This document shows, in pieces, positions 14,146-21,367 of a stretch of 21,367 bases of DNA. The notes below the pieces were generated by a model, which ran no database searches, was not told the DNA's origin, and saw only the letters and a program-made list of their open reading frames with translations. Both the position numbers and the translations under genes were made by a program. Each line of letters begins with the position of its first letter. Position 1 is the first letter of the stretch. The DNA comes from Bacteroidales bacterium UBA1192. GTDB lineage: Bacteria > Bacteroidota > Bacteroidia > Bacteroidales > Bacteroidaceae. Where the stretch lies: NCBI GenBank assembly GCA_002310175.1, contig DBYG01000029.1, positions 14,462 through 35,828 of the forward strand, read 5' to 3'.

Positions 14146-15381
14146 ATGAAAAGAATTATCCTTTCTCTCATGGCGCTTGCAACATTATCAGCGTCAGCCC
14201 AGTTCGGTGGCGGCCGTGTAAACCCCACTGTACCTTCAGTAACTGAAAACGTAACTGAGGACTTCAAACCCGCACCTAACAATCAGAGCGGACACCAGTA
14301 TCCTATGGTCAACTCACAGCGTATGGTCCGTGCTCAGATTTCTGCCCCCAACGCTACTTCTGTAGGGCTTGATATCAGCGGTACGATTTATTCCATGACC
14401 AAGAACGAGAACGGTGTTTGGACCGGTACCTCTGCTCCTCAGGACGAGGGCTTCCACTACTATCAGCTCAATATAGACGGTGCAAGCGTGCCCGATCCGG
14501 GTAGTCTCTATTACTATGGCGCAAGCCGTTGGGGCAGCGGTATTGAGGTCCCGTCTGCCGATCAGGAATTCTGGCAGGTGAAGAACGTTCCGCAAGGTTC
14601 CGTTAACGAGGTTTACTACTGGTCGTCAGTAACAGAGGCAATGCGTCATTGCTATATCTATTTCCCTCATGAATATTATACCAATACCACCAAGAAATTC
14701 CCGGTTCTGTACCTGATGCACGGAATGGGCGAGAACGAGCATGGCTGGGCAGAACAGGGCCATACCGGCCAGATCATGGACAACTTGATTGCCCAGGGAA
14801 AGGCAGTTCCGTTCATCGTCGTGATAGACTGTCTTGACGCACGCGCTGCTAATCCACAGAATGCTGCTCCTCAGGGTGGCTTTGCAGGTGGACAACGTCC
14901 AGTTACGCAGGGCGCTCCTCAGGGTCAGGGCGGCGGTCAGCGTCGTGGTGGCTTCGGTGGTGGTTTCATGATGGGTGGTGCTTTTCAGGATGTGCTCATC
15001 AAGGATATCATTCCTATGGTTGAAAAGAATTATCGTGTGATAGCCGATCCCCAGCACCGTGCAATGGCCGGTCTTTCAATGGGCGGTATGACTACTCACT
15101 CGGTCACTCTTGCTAATCCTACCACTTTCGCTTATGTAGGCATGTTCAGCGGTGGTACCTTCAATACTCAGGAACTTGAGAATGCCGATGATTTCAAGAA
15201 GACCAACAAGGTCCTTTTCATGAGTTGCGGCGGTAAGGAAAATATGGGTGTAATGGAGGCTGCTGAAAACCTCAAGAAGATAGGTGTCAATGCTACCGGT
15301 TACATATCCGAGGGCACCGCCCATGAGTGGCACACCTGGAGACGTAGTCTTTATCAGTTCGCCCAACTTATTTTCAAATAA
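14146..15381 (+). CDS. CBM48-CE1 esterase (feruloyl/acetyl-xylan esterase type), paralog 1
   Basis: This 411-residue secreted protein (signal MKRIILSLMALATLSASA) has an N-terminal CBM48-like beta-sandwich at about 38-150. It shares QYPMVNSQ, DEGFHYYQLNIDG and the Y.G..RW.SGIE phrase with the next gene. The C-terminal alpha/beta-hydrolase carries VLYLMHGMGENEHGW, nucleophile Ser311 in GLSMGG and catalytic His393 in GTAHEWHTWRRSLYQF. CE1 enzymes remove ferulate or acetate esters from xylan. Between LDARAANPQ and the helix leading to the serine is a low-complexity Gly/Gln/Arg-rich insert (240-279: QGG, QGQ, GFGGGFMMGGA). That insert is unusual and also present in a related form in the lipoprotein encoded at 16835-17815. 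Confidence 0.92.
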   Translation: MKRIILSLMALATLSASAQFGGGRVNPTVPSVTENVTEDFKPAPNNQSGHQYPMVNSQRMVRAQISAPNATSVGLDISGTIYSMTKNENGVWTGTSAPQDEGFHYYQLNIDGASVPDPGSLYYYGASRWGSGIEVPSADQEFWQVKNVPQGSVNEVYYWSSVTEAMRHCYIYFPHEYYTNTTKKFPVLYLMHGMGENEHGWAEQGHTGQIMDNLIAQGKAVPFIVVIDCLDARAANPQNAAPQGGFAGGQRPVTQGAPQGQGGGQRRGGFGGGFMMGGAFQDVLIKDIIPMVEKNYRVIADPQHRAMAGLSMGGMTTHSVTLANPTTFAYVGMFSGGTFNTQELENADDFKKTNKVLFMSCGGKENMGVMEAAENLKKIGVNATGYISEGTAHEWHTWRRSLYQFAQLIFK

Positions 15382-15407
15382 TAAACAACCTATTTATTTA
15401 ATCAAAG

Positions 15408-16670
15408 ATGAGAAAATTCGCAGTTATTTTCAGCGCAGCCATTATGACTGCTGGTTTCTGTGCAGCACAGAACGCTGAGGTTAAGGAGGACTTTGTACCT
15501 TCATCTATGAATCAGCCGGGGCAGCAGTACCCTATGGTCAATTCACAGGGTTATGCCCGTTTCCGTATCAATGCTCCCCAGGCACAATCCGTTACGGTCA
15601 GTCTGGGCCTCGGTGGTCAAGGTGGTACCAAACTGGAGAAAGGTGAAGACGGATATTGGATGGGTACTACTGCCGGTCCGATGGATGAAGGTTTCCATTA
15701 CTATCATCTGAGTATCGATGGAGGTACTTTTAACGATCCTGGAACCAATAACTATTACGGTTCAACCCGTTGGGAGAGCGGTATTGAGATTCCTGCCAAG
15801 GATGCTGCCTTCTATGAGGAGCGCAATATCCCGCACGGCTTCGTACAGCAGATACTGGTATGGTCCGAAAGCCGCAATGAGCTATGCCGCGCTTTCGTCT
15901 ATACACCTCCCACATATCATGCCGATAAGGCTGATGTCCGTTATCCCGTTCTGTACCTGCAGCATGGTTGGGGTGAAGATGAGACAGCATGGATGACACA
16001 GGGCCATGCCAACCTCATTATGGACAATCTTATTGCTGAAGGTAAGATCAAGCCATTCATCGTTGTCTGCACATACGGTATGACAAATGGTGGCTTCGGT
16101 CCTGGTATGGGTCGTGGCGCAGGTGGTGCCCGTCCCGCAGCCGGTGCAGCCCCCGGTGGCCAGCGTCCCGCTGGTGCAGCTCCCGCTGGTGCAGCTCCCG
16201 GTGGTCAGCGTCCCGCTGGTGCAGCCCCTAGTGGTCAGCGTCCCGCAGGAGGTGGCGGCTTTGGCTCCAATGCAGGATTTGAGAAATTCCTTTGTGACGA
16301 ACTTGTCCCTTATGTAGATGCACACTTCCGCACTATCGCCAACAAGGACAATCGCGCTATGGCCGGTCTGTCAATGGGTGGTATGGAGACTCACTCTATT
16401 ACTTTGGCTCGTCCTGAGATGTTCGGTTACTATGGCCTGCTTTCAGGTGGCACCTACAACCCGCAGGAAATCCAAAACAAGAATCAGGTCAAGAAAATTT
16501 TCATGAGCTGCGGCAGCAAAGAGAATCCTGATGGTATCAATAATGCCACCAAGGCTATGAAGGACGCTGGTTATGATGTGATGGGTTATGTATCACCGGG
16601 AACTGCACATGAGTTCCTGACATGGCGTCGTTCACTCTATCAGATGGCTCAATTCTTCTGGGGAAAGTAA
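15408..16670 (+). CDS. CBM48-CE1 esterase, paralog 2, with decapeptide repeat insert
   Basis: The protein is 420 residues with a signal peptide (cleavage after CAA, about residue 20). It is a clear paralog of the preceding gene: the CBM48-like part has QQYPMVNSQ, MDEGFHYYHLSIDGG and NNYYGSTRWESGIEIP, and the hydrolase part has VLYLQHGWGEDETAW, Ser322 in AGLSMGGMETHS and His401 in GTAHEFLTWRRSLYQ. Like paralog 1 it likely removes ester groups from xylan, perhaps with different specificity. At 228-287, the same place as the paralog's insert, it has a repetitive Gly/Ala/Pro/Gln/Arg segment built from GAAPGGQRPA units. It follows 26 nt after paralog 1 and is closed by a strong terminator, so the two form one operon. 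Confidence 0.92.
   Translation: MRKFAVIFSAAIMTAGFCAAQNAEVKEDFVPSSMNQPGQQYPMVNSQGYARFRINAPQAQSVTVSLGLGGQGGTKLEKGEDGYWMGTTAGPMDEGFHYYHLSIDGGTFNDPGTNNYYGSTRWESGIEIPAKDAAFYEERNIPHGFVQQILVWSESRNELCRAFVYTPPTYHADKADVRYPVLYLQHGWGEDETAWMTQGHANLIMDNLIAEGKIKPFIVVCTYGMTNGGFGPGMGRGAGGARPAAGAAPGGQRPAGAAPAGAAPGGQRPAGAAPSGQRPAGGGGFGSNAGFEKFLCDELVPYVDAHFRTIANKDNRAMAGLSMGGMETHSITLARPEMFGYYGLLSGGTYNPQEIQNKNQVKKIFMSCGSKENPDGINNATKAMKDAGYDVMGYVSPGTAHEFLTWRRSLYQMAQFFWGK
16143..16247 (+). repeat. 30-bp in-frame tandem repeat coding for GAAPGGQRPA
   Basis: Residues 246-280 of the second esterase are GAAPGGQRPA, GAAPA, GAAPGGQRPA and GAAPSGQRPA: three 30-bp units plus one 15-bp half unit, with few base changes. The unit length keeps the frame, so copy number could vary between strains by slippage. 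Confidence 0.85.
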
Positions 16671-16694
16671 TTATACTCTGATATTACATTTTTT

Positions 16695-16735
16695 AACCTT
16701 GGCCGGTCATTTATTGCCGGCCAAGGTTGTTTTTT
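16695..16735 (+). terminator. Strong terminator after the esterase operon
   Basis: A perfect 12-bp GC-rich stem (aaccttggccgg with ccggccaaggtt) with a 10-nt loop is followed by g and six T. It separates the esterases from the lipoprotein-GH43 unit. Confidence 0.93.
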
Positions 16736-16768
16736 GACATTTATATATTAAAAATCGTTTTATTGTTG

Positions 16769-16776
16769 TAAATTAG
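16769..16776 (+). promoter_or_regulatory. Weak candidate -7 box for the lipoprotein-GH43 operon
   Basis: TAaaTTAG differs from TAnnTTTG at one position and lies 58 bp upstream of the ATG at 16835. A promoter is required here because a strong terminator lies just upstream, but this exact site is uncertain. Confidence 0.3.
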
Positions 16777-16834
16777 CGGGTCAAACGTCAAAACAATTCA
16801 AACTTTATTTATAAACCAACAATTGAGTTCTATT

Positions 16835-17815
16835 ATGAACAGACATTTCAAATTAATCCTGGCGGTGGGAATGGCAACTTTTCTGATAGGTTGCGGTTCC
16901 GATACCGGTTCAAATTCAAAGATCGATCCGCAGCGTTATGCCAACAGAAATGTTGATTTCGACCAGTATTTTACAGAGATTAAGGCCGATGCAGCTCCGG
17001 CTAAACCCGATGAGAAGGGCTTTATCCGTCGTTGGACAATCATTGAGCCTATCAACAAGCCTAATAGTGGCAATAGTGGTTTCTCTGACAGCTACATCCT
17101 TGCTGAACTCACCAAGGAGTATTTCAAGGGTCAGTTCACAAATGATATCAAGGCTCTTCCCAAGACCGGTGACAAGGTTATAGTTGAGACTGAGGCTCCG
17201 CGTGCAAGTGGTCGTGGAGGATTCGGCGGATTCGGAGGCGGTGCTCCTGCCGGCGGTCCCGGTGCAGGTCAGGCCCGTCCTCAGGGTCAGGCCCGTCCTC
17301 AGGGACAGGCCCGTCCCCAGGGCGCTCCTCAGGGTGGTGCTCCCCAGGGCGGTTTCGGGGGCTTTGGTGGCGGCATGATGGGTGGTGCTCCCGCAGCAGC
17401 TTCCGCTCCTGCTACAATCAAGGATACTCTTGAGTGGCATTCAGTTGACAGCAAGCTGTTCAACATCAAGCTTATCCGATTTGCTCAGGGTACATCAAAC
17501 GGCCAGAAACGTTATGGCCTTATCTTCAATGCCTTCACAGTTATCAACTGCGATCAGGATATACCTAACGTTCGTCTCGCTGCCGGTTCAAACGCATCAT
17601 CAATCTGGTGGCTTAACGGTGAGAAGATTCTCACCCTTCAGGCTGACCGCCGGATGGTGGCCGATGACGGTATGTCAAAGCGCGTCACCCTCAAGAAAGG
17701 TAAGAACTTGCTTCGCGGCGCTGTCATCAACGGCCCGGGTATGAGTGATATGTGCGTCCGTTTCTACAATGAGGATGGCACAATTCTTAAGAACTACACC
17801 GTCACTAACAATTAA
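16835..17815 (+). CDS. Lipoprotein with Gly/Pro-rich linker and beta-sandwich C-terminal domain
   Basis: I do not recognise a named family. From the ATG at 16835 the protein has 326 residues. It has a signal peptide with lipobox LIGC (Cys20) and an N-terminal domain (about 30-120, with FIRRWTIIEPINKP). A long low-complexity linker (124-195) contains GFGGFGGG, three copies of GQARPQ and then GAPQGGAPQGG and MMGGAPAAASAP. The C-terminal domain (196-326) has IWWLNGEKILTLQADRRMVA, KRVTLKKGKNLLRGAVIN and VRFYNEDG. That last part resembles galactose-binding-like jelly rolls seen in Bacteroidetes glycan enzymes, so a non-catalytic xylan-binding role is plausible. A TTG start at 16823 is less likely. 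GH43 follows after 16 nt. Confidence 0.8.
   Translation: MNRHFKLILAVGMATFLIGCGSDTGSNSKIDPQRYANRNVDFDQYFTEIKADAAPAKPDEKGFIRRWTIIEPINKPNSGNSGFSDSYILAELTKEYFKGQFTNDIKALPKTGDKVIVETEAPRASGRGGFGGFGGGAPAGGPGAGQARPQGQARPQGQARPQGAPQGGAPQGGFGGFGGGMMGGAPAAASAPATIKDTLEWHSVDSKLFNIKLIRFAQGTSNGQKRYGLIFNAFTVINCDQDIPNVRLAAGSNASSIWWLNGEKILTLQADRRMVADDGMSKRVTLKKGKNLLRGAVINGPGMSDMCVRFYNEDGTILKNYTVTNN
17267..17320 (+). repeat. 18-bp in-frame tandem repeat (three copies)
   Basis: Three adjacent copies of ggtcaggcccgtcctcag (17267-17284, 17285-17302, and 17303-17320 with two substitutions) encode GQARPQ three times in the linker of the lipoprotein. Confidence 0.9.
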
Positions 17816-17831
17816 TATATAGGATCAGAAT

Positions 17832-19280
17832 ATGAAAAAGATATTTCAGATGGGCTTGGTAGCCCTTGTTTCAGTCTCAATGTCTGAGGCCGTTATGGCT
17901 CAGATCGGTGCTCCGTTCATCCACGATCCTGCTACTATTGCAGAGTGCGATGGTAAGTATTACACTTGGGGAACAGGCGGTTCTGGCCTTGTTTCAGAAG
18001 ACGGTTGGGTATGGACCAGCGGTGAGCGTATTCCTAATGTAGGTGCTGCTCCTGATATGCTTAAGATAGGTGACCGTTACCTGCTTGCCTATTCAACCAC
18101 CGGTGGTGGTCTGGGAGGCGGCCACGCAGGCACAATCGTTACCTGCTGGGGTAAGACTCTTGATCCCAAGTCTCCCGACTACGGATTCCCCCCTGCTGCA
18201 GAGCGTACAACAGTTGCCCATTCACTTACGGATGAGGACTGCGATGCCATTGATGCCGGTCTTATCATGACTTCCGATGGCCGTCTGTTCGTTACATTCG
18301 GTACATATTTCGGATTCATCCGTATGACAGAGCTTGATCCTCAGACCGGTGCCCGTCTGGACACACTGACAGAGGATATCAATATCGCTGTAGACTGCGA
18401 GGCTACCACTATGATTGAGCATGACGGCTGGTACTACCTGCTCGGTACCCACGGTACCTGCTGTGATGGTGTAAACTCAACATACAACATCATCTGCGGT
18501 CGCTCCAAGAGCCCCACAGGCCCGTTCATCGATAACGTTGGCCGTGATATGATTGAGGGTGGCGGTAAGATGGTTCTGGGTTGCCGTGACGGTTATACCG
18601 GCGCAGGTCACTTTGGCCGCACAATCATTGAGGAAGGTGTTGAGAAGATGTCATTCCACTGGGAGGCTGACTACTATCAGAGTGGCCGCAGCACCCTGGC
18701 TATCCTGCCTATCGTATGGCGTAACGGATGGCCCGAGGCTGGTTACAATGTAAAGCCCGGTGTTTATGAGATCGAGTCAGAGCGTCGTGGTTATGCTCTT
18801 GAGATTGCTACTGAGTACGTTCGTCTGGGTGGTGGTCGCGGTATGTTCGGTGGTGGCGGCGGTGCCAACACTGTAGTTCCTTTCCAGAAGCTGGAGGATG
18901 TTATAGGCAACTGGCCTAAAGGCAACATTGATGTTCGTGTTATCGACTATCAGTTCCGTCCCAACCAGAAGTGGGAGCTTGTTCCTGTAGAGGAGGGTAC
19001 ACTTGGAACACCGTACTACAAGATTCTCATTGCCGGTACCAACCGTGCACTGGCTGCTGTTGCAGGCAAGGAACTCACCACAGTTCCTGAGTTCACAGGT
19101 GCACCTGAGCAGCTATGGAGCATCGATCAGCTCGTTGACGGTACATATCGTATCTGCCCCAAGGCCGTTCCCGGCACCAATGAGAAGGTTTGCCTTATCT
19201 CAATAGGTGACTCAAACGCTTCTCTGGGCAAGTTTGATTTCAACGATGTGAACTGCAAGTGGAATTTCCGTCAGTATTGA
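17832..19280 (+). CDS. Secreted GH43 glycosidase with C-terminal beta-trefoil-like domain
   Basis: GH43 enzymes (arabinofuranosidases, xylosidases, endo-arabinanases) act by inversion on arabinose- or xylose-containing glycans. The 482 residues start with a signal peptide (cleavage after VMA). The five-bladed propeller shows the three GH43 acids: base Asp32 (FIHDPATI), pKa modulator Asp141 (AIDAGLIM) and acid Glu190 (DCEATTM). GAGHFGR (257-263) gives the usual active-site His260. Residues 308-482 have QKWELVP and EQLWSIDQLVDGTYRI, resembling a ricin-type beta-trefoil binding domain. A short Gly-rich loop (333-345) interrupts this region. The arabinanase-like motif set suggests arabinoxylan or arabinan side chains as target. 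It lies 16 nt after the lipoprotein gene in the same operon. Confidence 0.93.
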   Translation: MKKIFQMGLVALVSVSMSEAVMAQIGAPFIHDPATIAECDGKYYTWGTGGSGLVSEDGWVWTSGERIPNVGAAPDMLKIGDRYLLAYSTTGGGLGGGHAGTIVTCWGKTLDPKSPDYGFPPAAERTTVAHSLTDEDCDAIDAGLIMTSDGRLFVTFGTYFGFIRMTELDPQTGARLDTLTEDINIAVDCEATTMIEHDGWYYLLGTHGTCCDGVNSTYNIICGRSKSPTGPFIDNVGRDMIEGGGKMVLGCRDGYTGAGHFGRTIIEEGVEKMSFHWEADYYQSGRSTLAILPIVWRNGWPEAGYNVKPGVYEIESERRGYALEIATEYVRLGGGRGMFGGGGGANTVVPFQKLEDVIGNWPKGNIDVRVIDYQFRPNQKWELVPVEEGTLGTPYYKILIAGTNRALAAVAGKELTTVPEFTGAPEQLWSIDQLVDGTYRICPKAVPGTNEKVCLISIGDSNASLGKFDFNDVNCKWNFRQY

Positions 19281-19289
19281 TGGTTTTTC

Positions 19290-19306
19290 CCTGAAACAGT
19301 TTCAGG
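19290..19306 (+). other. Small hairpin just after GH43
   Basis: cctgaaa-cag-tttcagg forms a 7-bp perfect stem 9 nt after the GH43 stop. No T-run follows, so it is more likely an mRNA 3'-end stabiliser or a relic than a terminator. A second small stem (accgc/gcggt, 19318-19334) follows. Confidence 0.5.
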
Positions 19307-19341
19307 AGTAAAATACAACCGCCATAATTGCGGTGTAATGA

Positions 19342-19378
19342 AAAACGGGGAAACTGAATGTTCCCCGTTTTGTTTTTT
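19342..19378. terminator. Bidirectional terminator between GH43 and the DUF5715-like gene
   Basis: An 11-bp stem (aaaacggggaa with ttccccgtttt) with an 8-nt loop is followed on the plus strand by g and six T. On the minus strand it ends in five T. It can therefore end both the GH43 operon and the convergent minus-strand gene. Confidence 0.9.
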
Positions 19379-19423
19379 CTTTATGATGACGGATAGGTCT
19401 CTCTTCAGCAAACAGATTCCGGA

Positions 19424-20590
19424 TTATCGTACTGTAATGTGCAGGCAGGTTTGTTGCTTTTCGTATTTTACGAAACAACGGTCCAGTCTGCGCATGTCAT
19501 ACGCCACCTGCATAAGCACTTGACGCATTTTGTCGACCGATGCCACAGTACCTTTGGAAGGTGTTTGGAAGGTGAAATAAGATATGTCAAAAGTGGTTCC
19601 GTAACAGTGACATGATTGCTCGGTAGAGTTTACATTCGTCTTCCGAAGTTGTTTTACATGCTCATCGGTTCTGAGAACGCTTGTTACCGTGAATTTGTGA
19701 TTCCTGCTGTACCCACGGTTGAACAGTGAGTCCTGAAAAGCCTTTCCCATATCTTCGAGCAGTTTGGCTGCTTTCGGGACGAGATAGGGTACGGAGTGGG
19801 TCAGTTTGTCAATCTCATAAAAGCCGCCAGAGTTTATACTGACGAGGTCGGGACTGGACTGAGCTTCATCTATCGTTACTGATCTTCTGAGGCCGTTCTT
19901 TTTTGCTGCTTCAAGTTGTGTGTCGTTGATATCGTTAAAAATCCTGTCATATTGCCTGACTGGTTCCCGGTGGTCTTTATTAGGATTCAGTTCGCCTTCA
20001 GAAATCAGTTGTTCAATTTCATCATTTTTCTCAGACATGAATCCCGACAGCTTGTATCCTCCAATGAAAAGCATTGTGACAAGCACTATAGGAATGAGCA
20101 TGAGCAGAAAGAAAATGATGTTGTTGATTGATTCAAGATGAAAGATTCTCTTTATCATGTTTCCGTACCATTTTATGAATCCTGCTGTCAGTGAAACTAT
20201 CAGGAATCCGAATACAGGCATGAAGGTTACAGATATTCTGTATCCTATGAGGGCAGGGCTTTCGCTGCGATAAAAATGACACAGTGCGAGGATAACCGGG
20301 AAAAGGATGATATAGCCGATGGAAACCACCCATTTCATCCATTTTACATCAATCTTCCTCCAAATATAGAACTGGAAAAAACCTGTAATCAGGCATAGGA
20401 CCCAGATGAGGACAAGGTATATTCCCGGAACACGTATGTCATCAGGAAGGAACCATCGGCCTATAGTGTCGGTAATGATAAACAGAACGGTGGCAAGCAG
20501 GATAAAACGTATTATCCTTAGATTCCTGAAAAATCTTTCGCTGGGGATTCCGGTAATCGGTGTACCTGTTTCAATATCCTTATTATCCAT
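19424..20590 (-). CDS. Membrane protein with DUF5715/M15-like DD-peptidase domain
   Basis: The 388 residues have about five transmembrane segments (roughly 27-46, 55-75, 86-106, 118-139, 157-178). A soluble domain (185-388) follows, resembling the Bacteroidetes DUF5715 family and the Hedgehog/M15 D-Ala-D-Ala peptidase fold. The likely zinc ligands are His328 and Asp335 in SCHCYGTTFDISY, and His384 in CLHITVR at the extreme C-terminus. SVLRTDEHVKQLRK precedes them, as in M15-type proteins. A peptidoglycan role is inferred; substrate is unknown. The five-helix N-terminal part is unusual for the family, where a single signal or anchor is expected. It ends near the bidirectional terminator and is transcribed divergently from ilvE. 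Confidence 0.75.
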   Translation of the reverse strand: MDNKDIETGTPITGIPSERFFRNLRIIRFILLATVLFIITDTIGRWFLPDDIRVPGIYLVLIWVLCLITGFFQFYIWRKIDVKWMKWVVSIGYIILFPVILALCHFYRSESPALIGYRISVTFMPVFGFLIVSLTAGFIKWYGNMIKRIFHLESINNIIFFLLMLIPIVLVTMLFIGGYKLSGFMSEKNDEIEQLISEGELNPNKDHREPVRQYDRIFNDINDTQLEAAKKNGLRRSVTIDEAQSSPDLVSINSGGFYEIDKLTHSVPYLVPKAAKLLEDMGKAFQDSLFNRGYSRNHKFTVTSVLRTDEHVKQLRKTNVNSTEQSCHCYGTTFDISYFTFQTPSKGTVASVDKMRQVLMQVAYDMRRLDRCFVKYEKQQTCLHITVR

Positions 20591-20597
20591 ACTATCG

Positions 20598-20605
20598 CAA
20601 ATTTA
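20598..20605 (-). promoter_or_regulatory. Candidate -7 box for the DUF5715-like gene
   Basis: On the minus strand 20605-20598 reads TAaaTTTG, an exact match, but it ends only 7 nt before the ATG at 20590. If used, the transcript would be leaderless or nearly so, as proposed for hicA. Confidence 0.4.
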
Positions 20606-20610
20606 GTTTA

Positions 20611-20645
20611 TTTGACTGTGTAAATAATAAGTGTTGGTATCTTTT
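20611..20645 (+). promoter_or_regulatory. Candidate promoter of ilvE
   Basis: TTTG at 20611-20614 and TAtcTTTT at 20638-20645 resemble the -33 and -7 elements, but the spacing (23 nt) is somewhat long and the -7 box has one mismatch. The start codon is at 20679. The 88-bp divergent region is shared with the minus-strand gene. Confidence 0.3.
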
Positions 20646-20678
20646 TTGTAATTTCGCAACAATAATAACAAAAACACT

Positions 20679-21367
20679 ATGAAAGAACTTGACTGGTCCA
20701 ATCTTTCATTTGGTTACATGAAGACCAACTGGAACCTGAGAATTTGGTATAAAGACGGCAAATGGGGTGAGATTGAGGAATCTGACTCTGAGTATGTACC
20801 TATGCACATTGCCGCTACGTGCATGCACTATGGTCAGGAGGCATTTGAGGGCCTTAAGGCATTCCGCGGCAAAGATGGTAAGGTGCGGATATTCCGTATG
20901 GAGGCCAATGCCGAGCGTCTGCAGAGTACCTGCCGCGCGACCATGATGCCTGAACTCCCTACCGAAACATTCTGTAGGATGGTGAAACGCGTAATTGAAC
21001 TTAACAAGGAGTTTATTCCTCCATACGAGAGTGGTGCTTCGCTCTATATCCGTCCTCTGCTGGTGGGTACTGGCGCAGAGATTGGCGTTAAGCCGGCCCG
21101 TGAGTATCTGTTCCTGATATTCGTAATGCCTGTAGGTCCTTACTTCAAGGGTGGTTTTGCAGCTAACGCATACGCTCTGGTACGTTCTTATGACCGTTCG
21201 GCTCCTTTGGGTATGGGTAAGTACAAGGTGGGTGGTAACTATGCTGCCAGCCTGTTTGCCCACAATATCGCTCATGAGAAGGGTTACGGAAGTGAATTTT
21301 ATCTGGATGCCAAGGAGAAGAAATACATCGATGAGTGCGGTGCCGCCAACTTCATCGGCATCAAGGG
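20679..21367 (+). CDS. ilvE: Branched-chain amino acid aminotransferase (partial, 3' end outside window)
   Basis: IlvE transfers the amino group between glutamate and the 2-keto acids of leucine, isoleucine and valine, using PLP. The first 229 codons are present: LSFGYMKTNWN, the class-IV motif CMHYGQEAFEGLKAF, SLYIRPLLVGTGAEIGVKPA and GMGKYKVGGNYAAS. Lys183 in that last motif is the expected PLP lysine, followed by ECGAANF. The ATG at 20679 gives the usual N-terminus (MKELDWSNLSFGYMKTN). The reading frame is open to the last base, so the gene simply runs off the window. Confidence 0.95.
   Translation, partial: MKELDWSNLSFGYMKTNWNLRIWYKDGKWGEIEESDSEYVPMHIAATCMHYGQEAFEGLKAFRGKDGKVRIFRMEANAERLQSTCRATMMPELPTETFCRMVKRVIELNKEFIPPYESGASLYIRPLLVGTGAEIGVKPAREYLFLIFVMPVGPYFKGGFAANAYALVRSYDRSAPLGMGKYKVGGNYAASLFAHNIAHEKGYGSEFYLDAKEKKYIDECGAANFIGIK

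Noticed and set aside
16143..17320. CRISPR-like array
   Set aside because: The repeats are adjacent, in frame and inside genes, with no unique spacers and no cas genes.
20706..21275. Minus-strand open frame of 189 codons
   Set aside because: It is antisense to ilvE, which has clear PLP and class-IV motifs in the plus frame.

Overview
The window looks like a chromosomal segment of a gut-type Bacteroidales bacterium (Bacteroides/Prevotella-like). The reasons are lipoproteins with Bacteroidetes-style lipoboxes, a PCMD-domain protein, CBM48-CE1 esterases, a DUF5715-like peptidase, an xseA-xseB-M48 gene order, and several upstream regions carrying the Bacteroidetes -7 promoter box TAnnTTTG. No tRNA, rRNA, CRISPR array, transposase or integrase is visible.

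Layout. Bases 1-718 are a degraded, gene-poor stretch: an 11-bp tandem repeat, a possible ABC-permease tail, a nested inverted repeat, and the 3' end of a decayed surface-repeat protein followed by a good terminator. Next is a hicA-hicB toxin-antitoxin pair that runs directly into rnhB (ribonuclease HII). rnhB converges on, and overlaps by 7 bp, a minus-strand MATE efflux gene. Divergent from the MATE gene is a tightly packed three-gene operon: a GH3 glycosidase lipoprotein, a predicted outer-membrane beta-barrel and a PCMD lipoprotein. Converging on it is a minus-strand redox pair: a membrane NapH-NapG-like iron-sulfur fusion protein, then a Tat-signal aldo/keto reductase with a C-terminal ferredoxin domain. 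Then, on the plus strand, comes the housekeeping operon xseA-xseB-M48 lipoprotein peptidase.

Bases 12.7-19.4 kb are a xylan-degradation cluster in three transcription units: GH10 endoxylanase (own terminator); two paralogous CBM48-CE1 esterases (strong terminator); and a lipoprotein with a glycine-rich linker plus a GH43 arabinosidase-type enzyme (terminator). Together they would cut the xylan backbone (GH10), remove ester-linked side groups (CE1) and arabinose side groups (GH43). No SusC/SusD transporter or HTCS regulator lies in the window. The codon use (CGT, GGT, AAG, TTC, AAC) looks biased as in highly expressed genes. The esterases and the lipoprotein carry unusual Gly/Pro/Gln/Arg-rich inserts. 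One insert is nearly shared between two unrelated proteins, with exact 18-nt and 16-nt DNA matches in the same order; this is the most distinctive signal in the window.

The right end holds a minus-strand membrane protein with a DD-peptidase-like C-terminal domain and, divergent from it, a branched-chain aminotransferase gene (ilvE) cut by the window edge.
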